The notes under the pieces are model-generated. The model was not told the DNA's origin. It did not search any database and worked only from the letters and a program-made list of their open reading frames with translations. The position numbers were made by a program, and so were the translations under genes. From Oceanihabitans sp. (GTDB taxonomy: Bacteria > Bacteroidota > Bacteroidia > Flavobacteriales > Flavobacteriaceae), in assembly GCA_018067265.1 (NCBI GenBank), contig JAGPUY010000408.1, positions 1 to 5,266 on the forward strand: DNA of 5,266 nucleotides, written 5' to 3'. How positions within the stretch are numbered: position 1 is the stretch's first letter; every line of letters begins with the position of its first letter. Positions 1 through 4,995 of this stretch are shown in pieces.

Positions 1-488
1 GAGCTGTAAATGCTTACGGTAAGAAAACAAACTTTGTTAAAAATCAATTAACTGGTGAGTTTGGCGGCGTGCCAGATACAGCGAGGGCATATAAAGCTGC
101 AGGTATAAAAACCGTTGTTGTAGGAGATCATAATTACGGGGAAGGTTCTTCTCGTGAACATGCTGCAATGGAACCAAGACACTTGGGGGTTGCTGCAGTT
201 ATTGTAAAATCTTTTGCACGTATTCATGAAACAAACCTTAAAAAACAAGGGATGTTAGGATTGACATTTGCTAACGAAGCAGATTACGATCTAATTCAAG
301 AAGACGATACGTTTAACTTTACAGATTTAAATGCATTTGCACCAGAAAAACAATTAACATTAGAAGTTGTGCATGCAGATGGATCTAAAGATATCGTGAT
401 GCTAGATCATACCTATAACCAACCACAAATTGATTGGTATAATGAAGGTTCTGCCTTGAATTTAATTAAGAAGGAAAATAACGCATAA
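1..488 (+). CDS. acn: Aconitate hydratase, C-terminal part (5' end outside window)
   Basis: Aconitase interconverts citrate and isocitrate in the TCA cycle, in the cytoplasm, using a [4Fe-4S] cluster. The frame is open to the left edge (first full codon at 3) and ends with TAA at 486-488, leaving about 161 codons of a protein that is usually about 750 residues. What remains is the C-terminal swivel domain. The string GDHNYGEGSSREHAAMEPRH (codons starting near position 123) carries the Ser-Ser-Arg motif that in mitochondrial aconitase supplies the catalytic serine (Ser642) and a substrate-binding arginine (Arg644). KSFARIHETNLKKQG follows and is also diagnostic. The ending, HTYNQPQIDWYNEGSALN, matches the mitochondrial (ACO2-like) type and not AcnB. 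The cluster cysteines lie upstream, outside the window. A strong terminator starts 18 bases after the stop, so the gene is transcriptionally separate from the regulator downstream. The family is certain; the symbol could be acn or acnA. Confidence 0.96.
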   Translation, partial: AVNAYGKKTNFVKNQLTGEFGGVPDTARAYKAAGIKTVVVGDHNYGEGSSREHAAMEPRHLGVAAVIVKSFARIHETNLKKQGMLGLTFANEADYDLIQEDDTFNFTDLNAFAPEKQLTLEVVHADGSKDIVMLDHTYNQPQIDWYNEGSALNLIKKENNA

Positions 489-506
489 CGTAATTTTAAA
501 TAGATT

Positions 507-538
507 AAAAACTCCTAAAGAAATTTAGGAGTTTTTTT
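507..538 (+). terminator. Rho-independent terminator after aconitase
   Basis: ACTCCTAAA (511-519) pairs perfectly with TTTAGGAGT (524-532) across a GAAA tetraloop of the stable GNRA type. Four more A-T pairs (507-510 with 533-536) lengthen the stem, and a run of seven T ends at 538. It sits just after the aconitase stop codon. The A-run on the left would also let it act weakly on the other strand. Confidence 0.9.
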
Positions 539-603
539 GTGCGTATTTGTAAGTTTTTATGCGAAACCACGACCATTAATCAAATCCTTTAAATAAAATA
601 ACG

Positions 604-1275
604 ATGAATTCACTTTGGTTTTTTGATGATGTAAATCTATTTAAAGTACTATGTCCTCATAAATTTAAAACCTATAAGAAAGCGCATAGTTTTGATGCGT
701 ATAAGAAAAAGGATTATATCTATTTTGAAGAAGATTCTGCCAATAAAGTATATCTAATAGAAAAAGGAAAAGTAAAGATTGGTTACTACAATGAAGATGG
801 AGAAGAAGTAGTAAAAGCGATCTTAACTCGAGGGGAATTATTTGGAGAAAAAGCAATTTTAGGACAAATTACCCGAAAAGAATTTGCCCAATCTGTAGAT
901 AATCTAACTTCCATTTGTCCTATTGGTGTAGATACCATGCATGATTTAATGCGAAACAATCAAACCTTCAGTTTTAAAATATATAAATTTATCGGATTTA
1001 AATTTCAAAAGCTAGAACGAAGACTACAACTACTTTTATTTAAAGATACCAAATCACGTTTAAAAGAATTTTTAAATGAATTATGTGATGAATATGGTTA
1101 TAACTGTCCTAAAACAGGAGACCATGTTATTAAACATCCATATACACAAAAGGATATTGCTTCTTTAATAGGAACTTCAAGACCAACACTAAACATACTT
1201 TTGAATGAATTAAAAGAAGAGAAAGTACTTGAATTCAATAGAAAAGAAATAAGAATTTATAAAAAAAGTGCTTAG
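604..1275 (+). CDS. Crp/Fnr-family transcriptional regulator
   Basis: A 223-residue dimeric DNA-binding regulator of the cytoplasm, with the normal length for the family. Residues of about 20-115 form the cyclic-nucleotide-binding beta-barrel, with YLIEKGKVKIGYY and the turn GELFGEKAILG (77-87), as in Crp. A long dimerisation helix follows (about 118-160). The C-terminal winged helix-turn-helix contains YTQKDIASLIGTSRPTLN (180-197), equivalent to the Crp recognition region; Arg193 corresponds to Crp Arg180, while Pro194 and Ile198 replace Crp Glu181 and Arg185. The Arg-Ser pair that binds cAMP phosphate in Crp is not conserved (KEFAQS at 92-97), and there is no Fnr-type N-terminal cysteine cluster, so the effector is unknown. 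The ATG at 604 is preceded by an A-rich stretch typical of Bacteroidota starts. A candidate operator begins directly after its stop, in front of the lipoprotein gene. Family assignment is sure; target and ligand are inferred or unknown. Confidence 0.93.
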   Translation: MNSLWFFDDVNLFKVLCPHKFKTYKKAHSFDAYKKKDYIYFEEDSANKVYLIEKGKVKIGYYNEDGEEVVKAILTRGELFGEKAILGQITRKEFAQSVDNLTSICPIGVDTMHDLMRNNQTFSFKIYKFIGFKFQKLERRLQLLLFKDTKSRLKEFLNELCDEYGYNCPKTGDHVIKHPYTQKDIASLIGTSRPTLNILLNELKEEKVLEFNRKEIRIYKKSA

Positions 1276-1291
1276 TGTTAGCTAGCTAACA
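1276..1291. promoter_or_regulatory. Perfect 16-bp palindrome, candidate Crp/Fnr operator
   Basis: TGTTAGCTAGCTAACA is a perfect inverted repeat starting on the base after the regulator's stop codon. Its form TGTTA-N6-TAACA has the same arm length and spacing as the Crp consensus TGTGA-N6-TCACA. Its centre (1283/1284) lies about 40.5 bp before the start predicted from the TAnnTTTG element at 1313, the position used by class II Crp-type activators. It could instead fold as a weak terminator hairpin, because TTTTATT follows, but the perfect pairing leaves no loop without opening the centre. Binding is inferred. Confidence 0.6.
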
Positions 1292-1312
1292 TTTTATTGT
1301 TGCTCTAAGATA

Positions 1313-1320
1313 TAATTTTG
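1313..1320 (+). promoter_or_regulatory. TAnnTTTG (-7) promoter element for the lipoprotein gene
   Basis: TAATTTTG matches the Bacteroidota -7 consensus TAnnTTTG exactly and lies 27 bases before the lipoprotein ATG. No TTG is found at the expected 17-20 bp upstream; the only nearby TTGs (1297-1299 and 1300-1302) are too close. Lack of a -33 element fits an activator-dependent promoter, with the palindrome at 1276-1291 as the activator site. The predicted start is about 1324. Confidence 0.6.
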
Positions 1321-1347
1321 ACCTATAAATAATAAAATTATAAAGCA

Positions 1348-2223
1348 ATGATTAGAAAAACAATTTTAGCAGTTATGGCATTAGGGATTTTTGCCACTTC
1401 ATGCAGTAGTGATGACGATAACAACAGCACTCCTTCAACAGCAGATTTAACATTAAACCTAGCAGGTTTAGAAGCATTAGGATCCGATTTCGTTTACGAA
1501 GGATGGATTATTGTAGACGGTTCTCCAGTTTCTACAGGAACTTTTACAGACGTAACTTTCCCAAAAACATTCACAGTAGATGCTACGCAATTAACAGCAG
1601 CAACCACATTTGTATTATCTATTGAGCCAGCAGTAGATGCCGATCCTGCACCAGCAGCAACAAAAATTTTAGCTGGAGATTTCTCAGGGACTTCTGCAAA
1701 TGTAAATTCTAATTTAGTAGCAGATTTTTCTGCGGCAACAGGAACCTATATTTTAGCGACTCCTACAGATATGGATGATACCAATGAAGCTAGTGGTGTT
1801 TGGTTTTTAGATAATACTTCGGGAACAGCAGTAACAGGGTTAGACTTACCAACACTTGCAGATGGATGGAAATATGAAGGTTGGGCTGTAATAGATGGTA
1901 CACCAGTAAGTACAGGTAATTTTACAGATGCTGCAATGGCAGATGATAATGCAGCAACTTCCCCATTTAAAGGAGATGCTGGAAATGGTCCAGGATTTCC
2001 AGGAGAGGATTTTTTACAAAATGCACCAGCAGGAATGACATTTCCTACCGACTTAAAAGGAGCAACAATCGTTGTTTCTGTTGAGCCTAGTCCAGATAAT
2101 AGTCCAGCACCATTTACATTAAAACCATTAGCACATGTGGTTCCTACAGACGCAATGAACCATACAGCAATTGCAATGGGAGCAGGACCAGTAGTGTCTC
2201 TTTCGGGATCGGTAACTAGATAA
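1348..2223 (+). CDS. Surface-type lipoprotein with two RskA-C-like domains
   Basis: A 291-residue secreted lipoprotein of unknown function. Residues 1-18 are a signal peptide (MIRKTILAVMALGIFATS) ending at lipobox Cys19; SSDDDNN follows, an acidic stretch like the lipoprotein export signals that send Bacteroidota lipoproteins to the cell surface. The mature part is an internal duplication. Copy one (about 33-115) has YEGWIIVDGSPVSTGTF and later SIEPAVDADPAPAATKILAG. Copy two (about 171-265) has YEGWAVIDGTPVSTGNF and SVEPSPDNSPAPFTLKPLA. The order (WxxxxGxPVSxGxF, then xEPxxxxxPAP) resembles the extracytoplasmic C-terminal domain of RskA-type anti-sigma factors. There is no zinc-binding anti-sigma domain and no internal membrane helix, so it is unlikely to be an anti-sigma factor even if labelled one. 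It is rich in Ala, Thr and Asp with almost no Cys, as expected of a surface protein. Probably monocistronic: own promoter element upstream and a strong terminator downstream. The regulator upstream may control it. Confidence 0.85.
   Translation: MIRKTILAVMALGIFATSCSSDDDNNSTPSTADLTLNLAGLEALGSDFVYEGWIIVDGSPVSTGTFTDVTFPKTFTVDATQLTAATTFVLSIEPAVDADPAPAATKILAGDFSGTSANVNSNLVADFSAATGTYILATPTDMDDTNEASGVWFLDNTSGTAVTGLDLPTLADGWKYEGWAVIDGTPVSTGNFTDAAMADDNAATSPFKGDAGNGPGFPGEDFLQNAPAGMTFPTDLKGATIVVSVEPSPDNSPAPFTLKPLAHVVPTDAMNHTAIAMGAGPVVSLSGSVTR
1444..2142 (+). repeat. Two diverged domain repeats inside the lipoprotein gene
   Basis: Codons of about 33-115 (1444-1692) and 171-265 (1858-2142) encode homologous domains. 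The best conserved core is YEGW-(I/A)-(I/V)-(V/I)-DG-(S/T)-PVSTG-(T/N)-FTD, found at residues 50-68 and 176-194. The second is (S/V)-(I/V)-EP with PAP a few residues later. DNA identity is modest, with many synonymous differences, so the duplication is old. Copy two carries an inserted Gly/Pro/Asp-rich loop (about 198-230). Confidence 0.75.
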
Positions 2224-2255
2224 ATAATAATAGAGGTTTAATCCTTGTTTTTTGT

Positions 2256-2263
2256 TAGATTTG
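2256..2263 (+). promoter_or_regulatory. Candidate TAnnTTTG promoter element for the tlpA-like gene
   Basis: TAGATTTG matches TAnnTTTG exactly. There is no TTG at the proper distance; one at 2245-2247 is only 8 bp away. The predicted start (about 2267) would fall inside the left arm of the terminator hairpin at 2263-2293, giving a leader of about 40 bases. It is the only candidate promoter element I see between the lipoprotein and the thioredoxin genes, so it is a plausible but unproven source of the downstream transcript. Confidence 0.4.
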
Positions 2264-2303
2264 AGGCGTTGTTTACTTATTAAATAACGCTTCATTTTTT
2301 TTT
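2263..2303 (+). terminator. Rho-independent terminator after the lipoprotein gene
   Basis: GAGGCGTTGTTTA (2263-2275) pairs with TAAATAACGCTTC (2281-2293) as 13 pairs, two of them G-U, around a CTTAT loop. After one A come nine T (2295-2303). It ends only three bases before the ATG at 2307, so it also forms most of the 5' leader of the thioredoxin gene. Confidence 0.85.
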
Positions 2304-2306
2304 ATT

Positions 2307-2861
2307 ATGGCTAAATTAAAACTTAAAAATATACTCTTTTTTGTAATCATTGTTATAATGATAATACCGCAAACAAGAAAGCCTATTCAAGTAATGCTAC
2401 ACAAAGGGTTCGCTTTATTTAGCCCTTCTGTTAAAGCAGAAGAAGATAGCCAGATTATAAACTATGCTAGTTGGCAATTACAAGATGTAAAAGGAAATGC
2501 GGTGGACTTTAAAAGTTTTAAAGGAAAGGTAATTCTAATAAATTTTTGGGCTACTTGGTGTCCGCCTTGTATTGCTGAAATGCCTAACCTTCAGAAGCTG
2601 CATGATGCTTATAAAGATGAAGTTGTGTTTCTATTTGTTTCCAATGAAAAAAAGGAAAAGATAGATGCATTTTTATCTAAAAACAAGTATTCGTTTAACG
2701 TGTTTACTCCTTTAGAGAATCCTTCAGAATTTGAAGTATCCAGTATTCCGAGAACATTGCTAATAAATAAAGAAGGAAAAATTATAATAGATAAAGAAGG
2801 TGCTGCAAATTGGAATAGCCAAGAAGTTAGAGAAACTATAGATATGTTATTATCGTTTTAG
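2307..2861 (+). CDS. Membrane-anchored TlpA-like thiol-disulfide oxidoreductase
   Basis: A 184-residue thioredoxin-fold protein of the TlpA/ResA type, expected to reduce or exchange disulfides in the periplasm. A basic N-terminus (KLKLK) and hydrophobic residues 8-21 form a signal anchor with no lipobox or clear cleavage site. A linker runs to about residue 50. The thioredoxin domain begins near WQLQDVKGNAVDFKSFKGK, then VILINFWATWCPPCIAEMP holds the redox pair Cys85-Cys88 (CPPC). VVFLFVSNEKKE is the central strand, and SSIPRTLLINKEGKI supplies the cis-proline (Pro148) that faces the active site. Length and motif order are normal for the family. The partner (cytochrome c maturation, a secreted disulfide protein or stress defence) cannot be told, as no ccm or redox gene is nearby. 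The ATG at 2307 is chosen because it gives a complete anchor with basic residues in front. The terminator hairpin directly upstream is odd. Confidence 0.9.
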   Translation: MAKLKLKNILFFVIIVIMIIPQTRKPIQVMLHKGFALFSPSVKAEEDSQIINYASWQLQDVKGNAVDFKSFKGKVILINFWATWCPPCIAEMPNLQKLHDAYKDEVVFLFVSNEKKEKIDAFLSKNKYSFNVFTPLENPSEFEVSSIPRTLLINKEGKIIIDKEGAANWNSQEVRETIDMLLSF

Positions 2862-2902
2862 TACATGTAATAATACAAAATATAAGTATTCCTCTAAATT
2901 TG

Positions 2903-2986
2903 TGCGCACGAGAAGATTCGAACTTCCACGAACTAATGTCCACCAACCCCTCAAGCTGGCGCGTCTACCAATTCCGCCACGTGCGC
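2903..2986 (-). tRNA. tRNA-Leu (anticodon GAG)
   Basis: Read on the minus strand, an 84-base class II tRNA. The acceptor stem GCGCACG/CGTGCGC is fully paired with discriminator A. The D arm contains AATTGGTAGAC. The anticodon arm CCAGC-TTGAGGG-GTTGG gives anticodon GAG, decoding CUC and CUU. A long variable arm typical of Leu follows, then the T arm with loop TTCGAAT. The next bases are CAA, so CCA is not encoded and must be added after transcription. No clear terminator follows before the convergent thioredoxin gene. Confidence 0.95.
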
Positions 2987-3002
2987 ATTACTATTTAATA
3001 TG

Positions 3003-3028
3003 AAAAAAGTTAAGCAGTTGGCTTAACT
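3003..3028 (-). terminator. Terminator-like hairpin upstream of tRNA-Leu
   Basis: On the minus strand AGTTAAGC, loop CAACT, GCTTAACT is a perfect 8-bp stem followed by a T run (six T on 3008-3003). It could end transcripts from the TetR operon, whose stop codon lies 125 bases upstream. It also falls between the predicted tRNA-Leu promoter (3058) and the tRNA 5' end (2986). Its stem closely resembles the terminator at 5093-5125. Confidence 0.65.
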
Positions 3029-3057
3029 CATTGAACGTATTCGAATAGAATATAGGT

Positions 3058-3065
3058 CAAATATA
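3058..3065 (-). promoter_or_regulatory. TAnnTTTG (-7) element, candidate tRNA-Leu promoter
   Basis: On the minus strand TATATTTG is an exact TAnnTTTG match, identical to the -7 elements of both tRNA-Lys promoters in this window. Unlike those, there is no TTG 19 bp upstream (the bases there read GGT). The predicted start is about 3054, giving a leader of about 68 bases that contains the hairpin at 3003-3028. The rest of the 3029-3152 gap shows only a weak 5-bp stem at 3087-3098. Confidence 0.5.
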
Positions 3066-3152
3066 AATCATTTGAAATTTTAAAACCGTTTGAAAACGAA
3101 TAATTTTAGAAACTATTAGCCTTACAAATATTTGCGTTATTAGAACAAAACT

Positions 3153-3722
3153 CTATTTGTTGAATAAGTCAATCGTTTTTTCGAGTGCTTTGTCAAAATT
3201 ATCCCAAGAATCTTGCGACGTTAAATCGGTAGTAATAAATGTTTTATTGAATTTGGATAAGAGCGTAAGATAGACATAGCCACCAATCATCAATTGAAGC
3301 GCATGGTTAAGCGAACTATCTTTATCTGAAATAGAAAAAACTTTATCTATTTGTTGATTACTAAACTTGAATAGATCACGAGTTGCATCATTGTTTTCTA
3401 ACAATTGCCAACGTAAAATCTCTTGCGTTAGTTTATTTTCACGAAGCTCTTTTGTACCTGCTTTGGCAAAATCCTTAACGCTTTCAACCGTTTCTAAATC
3501 GTTATTTTGAAGCGTTAACAGCGTTTTGAAAAAGTCTCCTTTTTTTGCTAGTTGTAATAGTAGTCCTTGTAAACCTCCAAAATAACGGTAAATAAGTTCT
3601 TTAGAAACACCAGCTTTTTTAGCAATGGCATTGATCCCAACTGCTTGTGGTCCTTTTTCTTCCAAAAGACTTAAAAAACTTTCATATATTTTTGCTTCGG
3701 TCGCTGCTCTATCTTTTTTCAT
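3153..3722 (-). CDS. TetR/AcrR-family transcriptional regulator
   Basis: A 189-residue one-component regulator of typical TetR length, acting as a cytoplasmic dimer that usually represses and is released by a small ligand. The N-terminal DNA-binding domain covers about residues 5-50: TEAKIYESFLSLLEEKGPQA, then the helix-turn-helix GINAIAKKAGVSKELIYRYF (29-48), ending in the hallmark YRYF with Gly-Gly after it. The rest (about 55-189) is an all-helical ligand and dimerisation domain that does not reveal the ligand; ILRWQLLENNDATRDLF and GGYVYLTLLSKF are recognisable helices. Its ATG overlaps the stop of the transglutaminase-like gene by one base (TAATG), so the two are co-transcribed and probably translationally coupled. 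That points to the partner gene as the likely regulated function, with autoregulation. A candidate operator dyad lies upstream of the operon at 4511-4530. Family is sure; ligand and target are unknown. Confidence 0.92.
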   Translation of the reverse strand: MKKDRAATEAKIYESFLSLLEEKGPQAVGINAIAKKAGVSKELIYRYFGGLQGLLLQLAKKGDFFKTLLTLQNNDLETVESVKDFAKAGTKELRENKLTQEILRWQLLENNDATRDLFKFSNQQIDKVFSISDKDSSLNHALQLMIGGYVYLTLLSKFNKTFITTDLTSQDSWDNFDKALEKTIDLFNK

Positions 3723-4384
3723 TATAATTCACTTAGGTTTAATACCATTCCCAATTCCACATTAGCGGTCTGTAATGCAGGATAAGTTTCCTTCATTAAA
3801 TCGAACATATAGGAAAGAGGAACGTGGTTAAAGGTTCCATAATCTTCTAAATATTCCATAAACGCCGTGTTGCCGGAATTATCAAAAGATTGAAATAGAG
3901 AATCGTTGATGCCATCGAAATCTAACGGAGCTACATTTAATTTTTCACATAATGTTTTGTTGAAAGCCGGAGTTGCTTTTACCCATTTATCGTTTAAGAA
4001 TATTTCAACATAACCATGAGGAACCAATACATCGTTACCAAATTTCTCAACAATATCTTCCACAGCAATATGATTTTTTACTTTCGACAAACCTAAACGT
4101 GCGGGTATGTTTTTTCCACGTAAAACACTTATTAAAAGGATAGCTTTATCCAAACAATGGCCCGACGTATGTTTGCAAATTTCGGATGCTTTCCAATCTT
4201 TTTCTATTAAGCTAAAACGATACGGATTATATAGCCAAGTATCTCGAATATAATAATACGCTTTTAAAGTAAAATCAAAGGAAGAGATTTCTGAATCTCC
4301 ATTATTAATCTTTTCTATTAAGTGCTTTATAACTTCAGAGGTATAATCAAAATTACTGTTTTCTTCTAAAAAAGTGAGTTCCAT
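3722..4384 (-). CDS. Transglutaminase-like (papain-fold) protein
   Basis: A 220-residue protein with a transglutaminase-like core and no signal peptide or membrane segment, so probably cytoplasmic. Residues of about 36-60 include KAYYYIRDTWLYNPY, the usual lead-in. TSGHCLDKAILLISVLRGKNIPARLG (73-98) carries the candidate nucleophile Cys77 in the GxCxxKAxLLxxLLR-type motif. HGYVEIFLNDKWVKATPAFN (123-142) supplies candidate catalytic His123; where many relatives have Asp in the next strand (W-x-x-x-D-P-T) this protein has KATPAFN, so the triad is incomplete or uses another residue. The C-terminal about 75 residues (FDGINDSLFQSF onward) are specific to a subgroup I cannot name. Members of this fold include crosslinking enzymes, cysteine proteases and amidases, and the reaction here cannot be chosen from sequence. 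The start at 4384 is supported by an A/T-rich upstream stretch. It is first in an operon with the TetR gene, sharing one base. Confidence 0.85.
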   Translation of the reverse strand: MELTFLEENSNFDYTSEVIKHLIEKINNGDSEISSFDFTLKAYYYIRDTWLYNPYRFSLIEKDWKASEICKHTSGHCLDKAILLISVLRGKNIPARLGLSKVKNHIAVEDIVEKFGNDVLVPHGYVEIFLNDKWVKATPAFNKTLCEKLNVAPLDFDGINDSLFQSFDNSGNTAFMEYLEDYGTFNHVPLSYMFDLMKETYPALQTANVELGMVLNLSEL

Positions 4385-4510
4385 AAAATTTATTCTTAGT
4401 AATACTAGGTTAATTGTTGTCGTGTTGTGATTTCTTCCTTTCTTTTAATACGGAAGTGTTTTTGGAAATTACAACCATTTTTTTGACTAATATAAGTTTT
4501 TATAACCAAC

Positions 4511-4530
4511 ATGTAACCATGTGGTCACAT
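4511..4530. promoter_or_regulatory. Imperfect 20-bp dyad, candidate TetR operator
   Basis: ATGTAACCAT and GTGGTCACAT form an inverted repeat matching at 8 of 10 positions per arm. It lies about 127 bases upstream of the transglutaminase-like ATG. Size and symmetry suit a TetR-family operator for the regulator in that operon, but the distance is large and no promoter element is identified beside it. Assignment is a guess from position. Confidence 0.3.
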
Positions 4531-4582
4531 ATATTGTTGTTTATGTTAGCAGGTTATAATAGGTAAAGAAACTTTAGAAAAG

Positions 4583-4625
4583 GAGGAAGGAATCTTGTAA
4601 TTTGGAATTACATCAGAGGAAGGAA
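4583..4625. repeat. Direct repeats flanking an inverted repeat
   Basis: GAGGAAGGAA occurs at 4583-4592 and again at 4616-4625. Between them lies TGTAATT-TGG-AATTACA (4596-4612), an inverted repeat with perfect 7-bp arms. The arrangement is clear in the sequence; its role is not. Confidence 0.5.
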
Positions 4626-4665
4626 CTGTGGAAGCGGAATATTTCGTATTTACATTAAAATATAA

Positions 4666-4704
4666 ACGAAAGCATAACCAAGAAAAAGACAAAATGCTTT
4701 TCGT
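4666..4704. repeat. Long inverted repeat (hairpin)
   Basis: ACGAAAGCAT (4666-4675) and ATGCTTTTCGT (4694-4704) are complementary over 10 pairs with one bulged T, separated by 18 bases. No T run follows on the plus strand, so it is not a standard terminator. It overlaps the doubtful 42-codon open stretch. Confidence 0.45.
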
Positions 4705-4836
4705 GAAAACCTACATAGTTTTAGGTTAATAGTCTTTTAGCTATTGAGCAACTTGTTCTGGTGTGGGCTATTTAATGGTGAGGTGTGGAGTTCTTTAGCG
4801 CGCAGGATTTGGTACATTATAAGTTATCCGAAAATG

Positions 4837-4871
4837 AAAAAACCTTGACAATCATAAGATTATCAAGGTTT
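4837..4871 (-). terminator. Terminator of the first tRNA-Lys gene
   Basis: On the minus strand AAACCTTGATAATC pairs with GATTGTCAAGGTTT (14 pairs, one G-U) around a TTAT loop, and six T end the structure (complement of 4842-4837). It lies 26 bases after the tRNA 3' end. Confidence 0.88.
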
Positions 4872-4896
4872 ACGTTTCGGAGTATATTCCGATTTG

Positions 4897-4969
4897 TGAC
4901 CGGGCTGGGGCTCGAACCCAGGACCCTCTCCTTAAAAGGGAGATGCTCTACCAACTGAGCTACCAGGTC
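4897..4969 (-). tRNA. tRNA-Lys (anticodon UUU), copy 1
   Basis: A 73-base minus-strand tRNA. The D arm is GCTC-AGTTGGTA-GAGC, the anticodon arm TCTCC-CTTTTAA-GGAGA gives anticodon UUU (AAA and AAG codons), and the T arm is CTGGG-TTCGAGC-CCCAG, with discriminator A. The acceptor stem GACCTGG/CCCGGTC has a U-C mismatch at pair 5-68. CCA is not encoded. It is identical to the copy at 5128-5200 and has its own promoter and terminator. Confidence 0.95.
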
Positions 4970-4995
4970 TTTTTTGTTTCGCCGTAACGAAGTCG

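Larger units (their letters stand above)
4385..4836. other. Gap of about 450 bp without a supported gene
   Basis: No recognisable protein or RNA gene is seen on either strand between the transglutaminase-like start and the tRNA-Lys terminator. I found no exact TAnnTTTG with a well-spaced TTG for the leftward operon, so its promoter is unassigned. The gap holds a dyad (4511-4530), a direct/inverted repeat cluster (4583-4625) and a long hairpin (4666-4704). A plus-strand frame of 42 codons, open from 4601 to the stop at 4727-4729, has no ATG at its head. It may be a gene remnant or chance. Confidence 0.6.

Noticed and set aside
69..71. GTG as start of the first gene
   Set aside because: The reading frame and aconitase homology continue upstream to the window edge, so this is an internal valine codon and the true start is outside.
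48..248. Minus-strand open frame of 66 codons
   Set aside because: It lies wholly inside the well-conserved aconitase coding region on the other strand, has a Cys- and Phe-rich composition without a recognisable domain, and is best explained as an antisense shadow.
550..557. TAAGTTTT as promoter of the Crp/Fnr gene
   Set aside because: It differs from TAnnTTTG at the last base, and the nearest TTG is about 10 bp away, so the promoter of this gene is left unassigned.
665..856. Minus-strand open frame of 63 codons rich in leucine
   Set aside because: It is antisense to the Crp/Fnr gene; its leucine runs simply mirror the lysine and glutamate codons of that gene.
1276..1298. Palindrome read as the terminator of the Crp/Fnr gene
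   Set aside because: The arms meet with no loop, so at most about six pairs could form, and the following T run is broken by an A. An operator fits better, though a minor terminator role is not excluded.
3087..3098. CGTTT-GA-AAACG as the TetR operon terminator
   Set aside because: Only five pairs with a two-base loop and a short T run; the hairpin at 3003-3028 is a much better candidate.
3125..3134. CAAATATTTG palindrome, possible promoter element
   Set aside because: On either strand it reads AATATTTG with its preceding base, missing the invariant T of TAnnTTTG, and no spaced TTG supports it.
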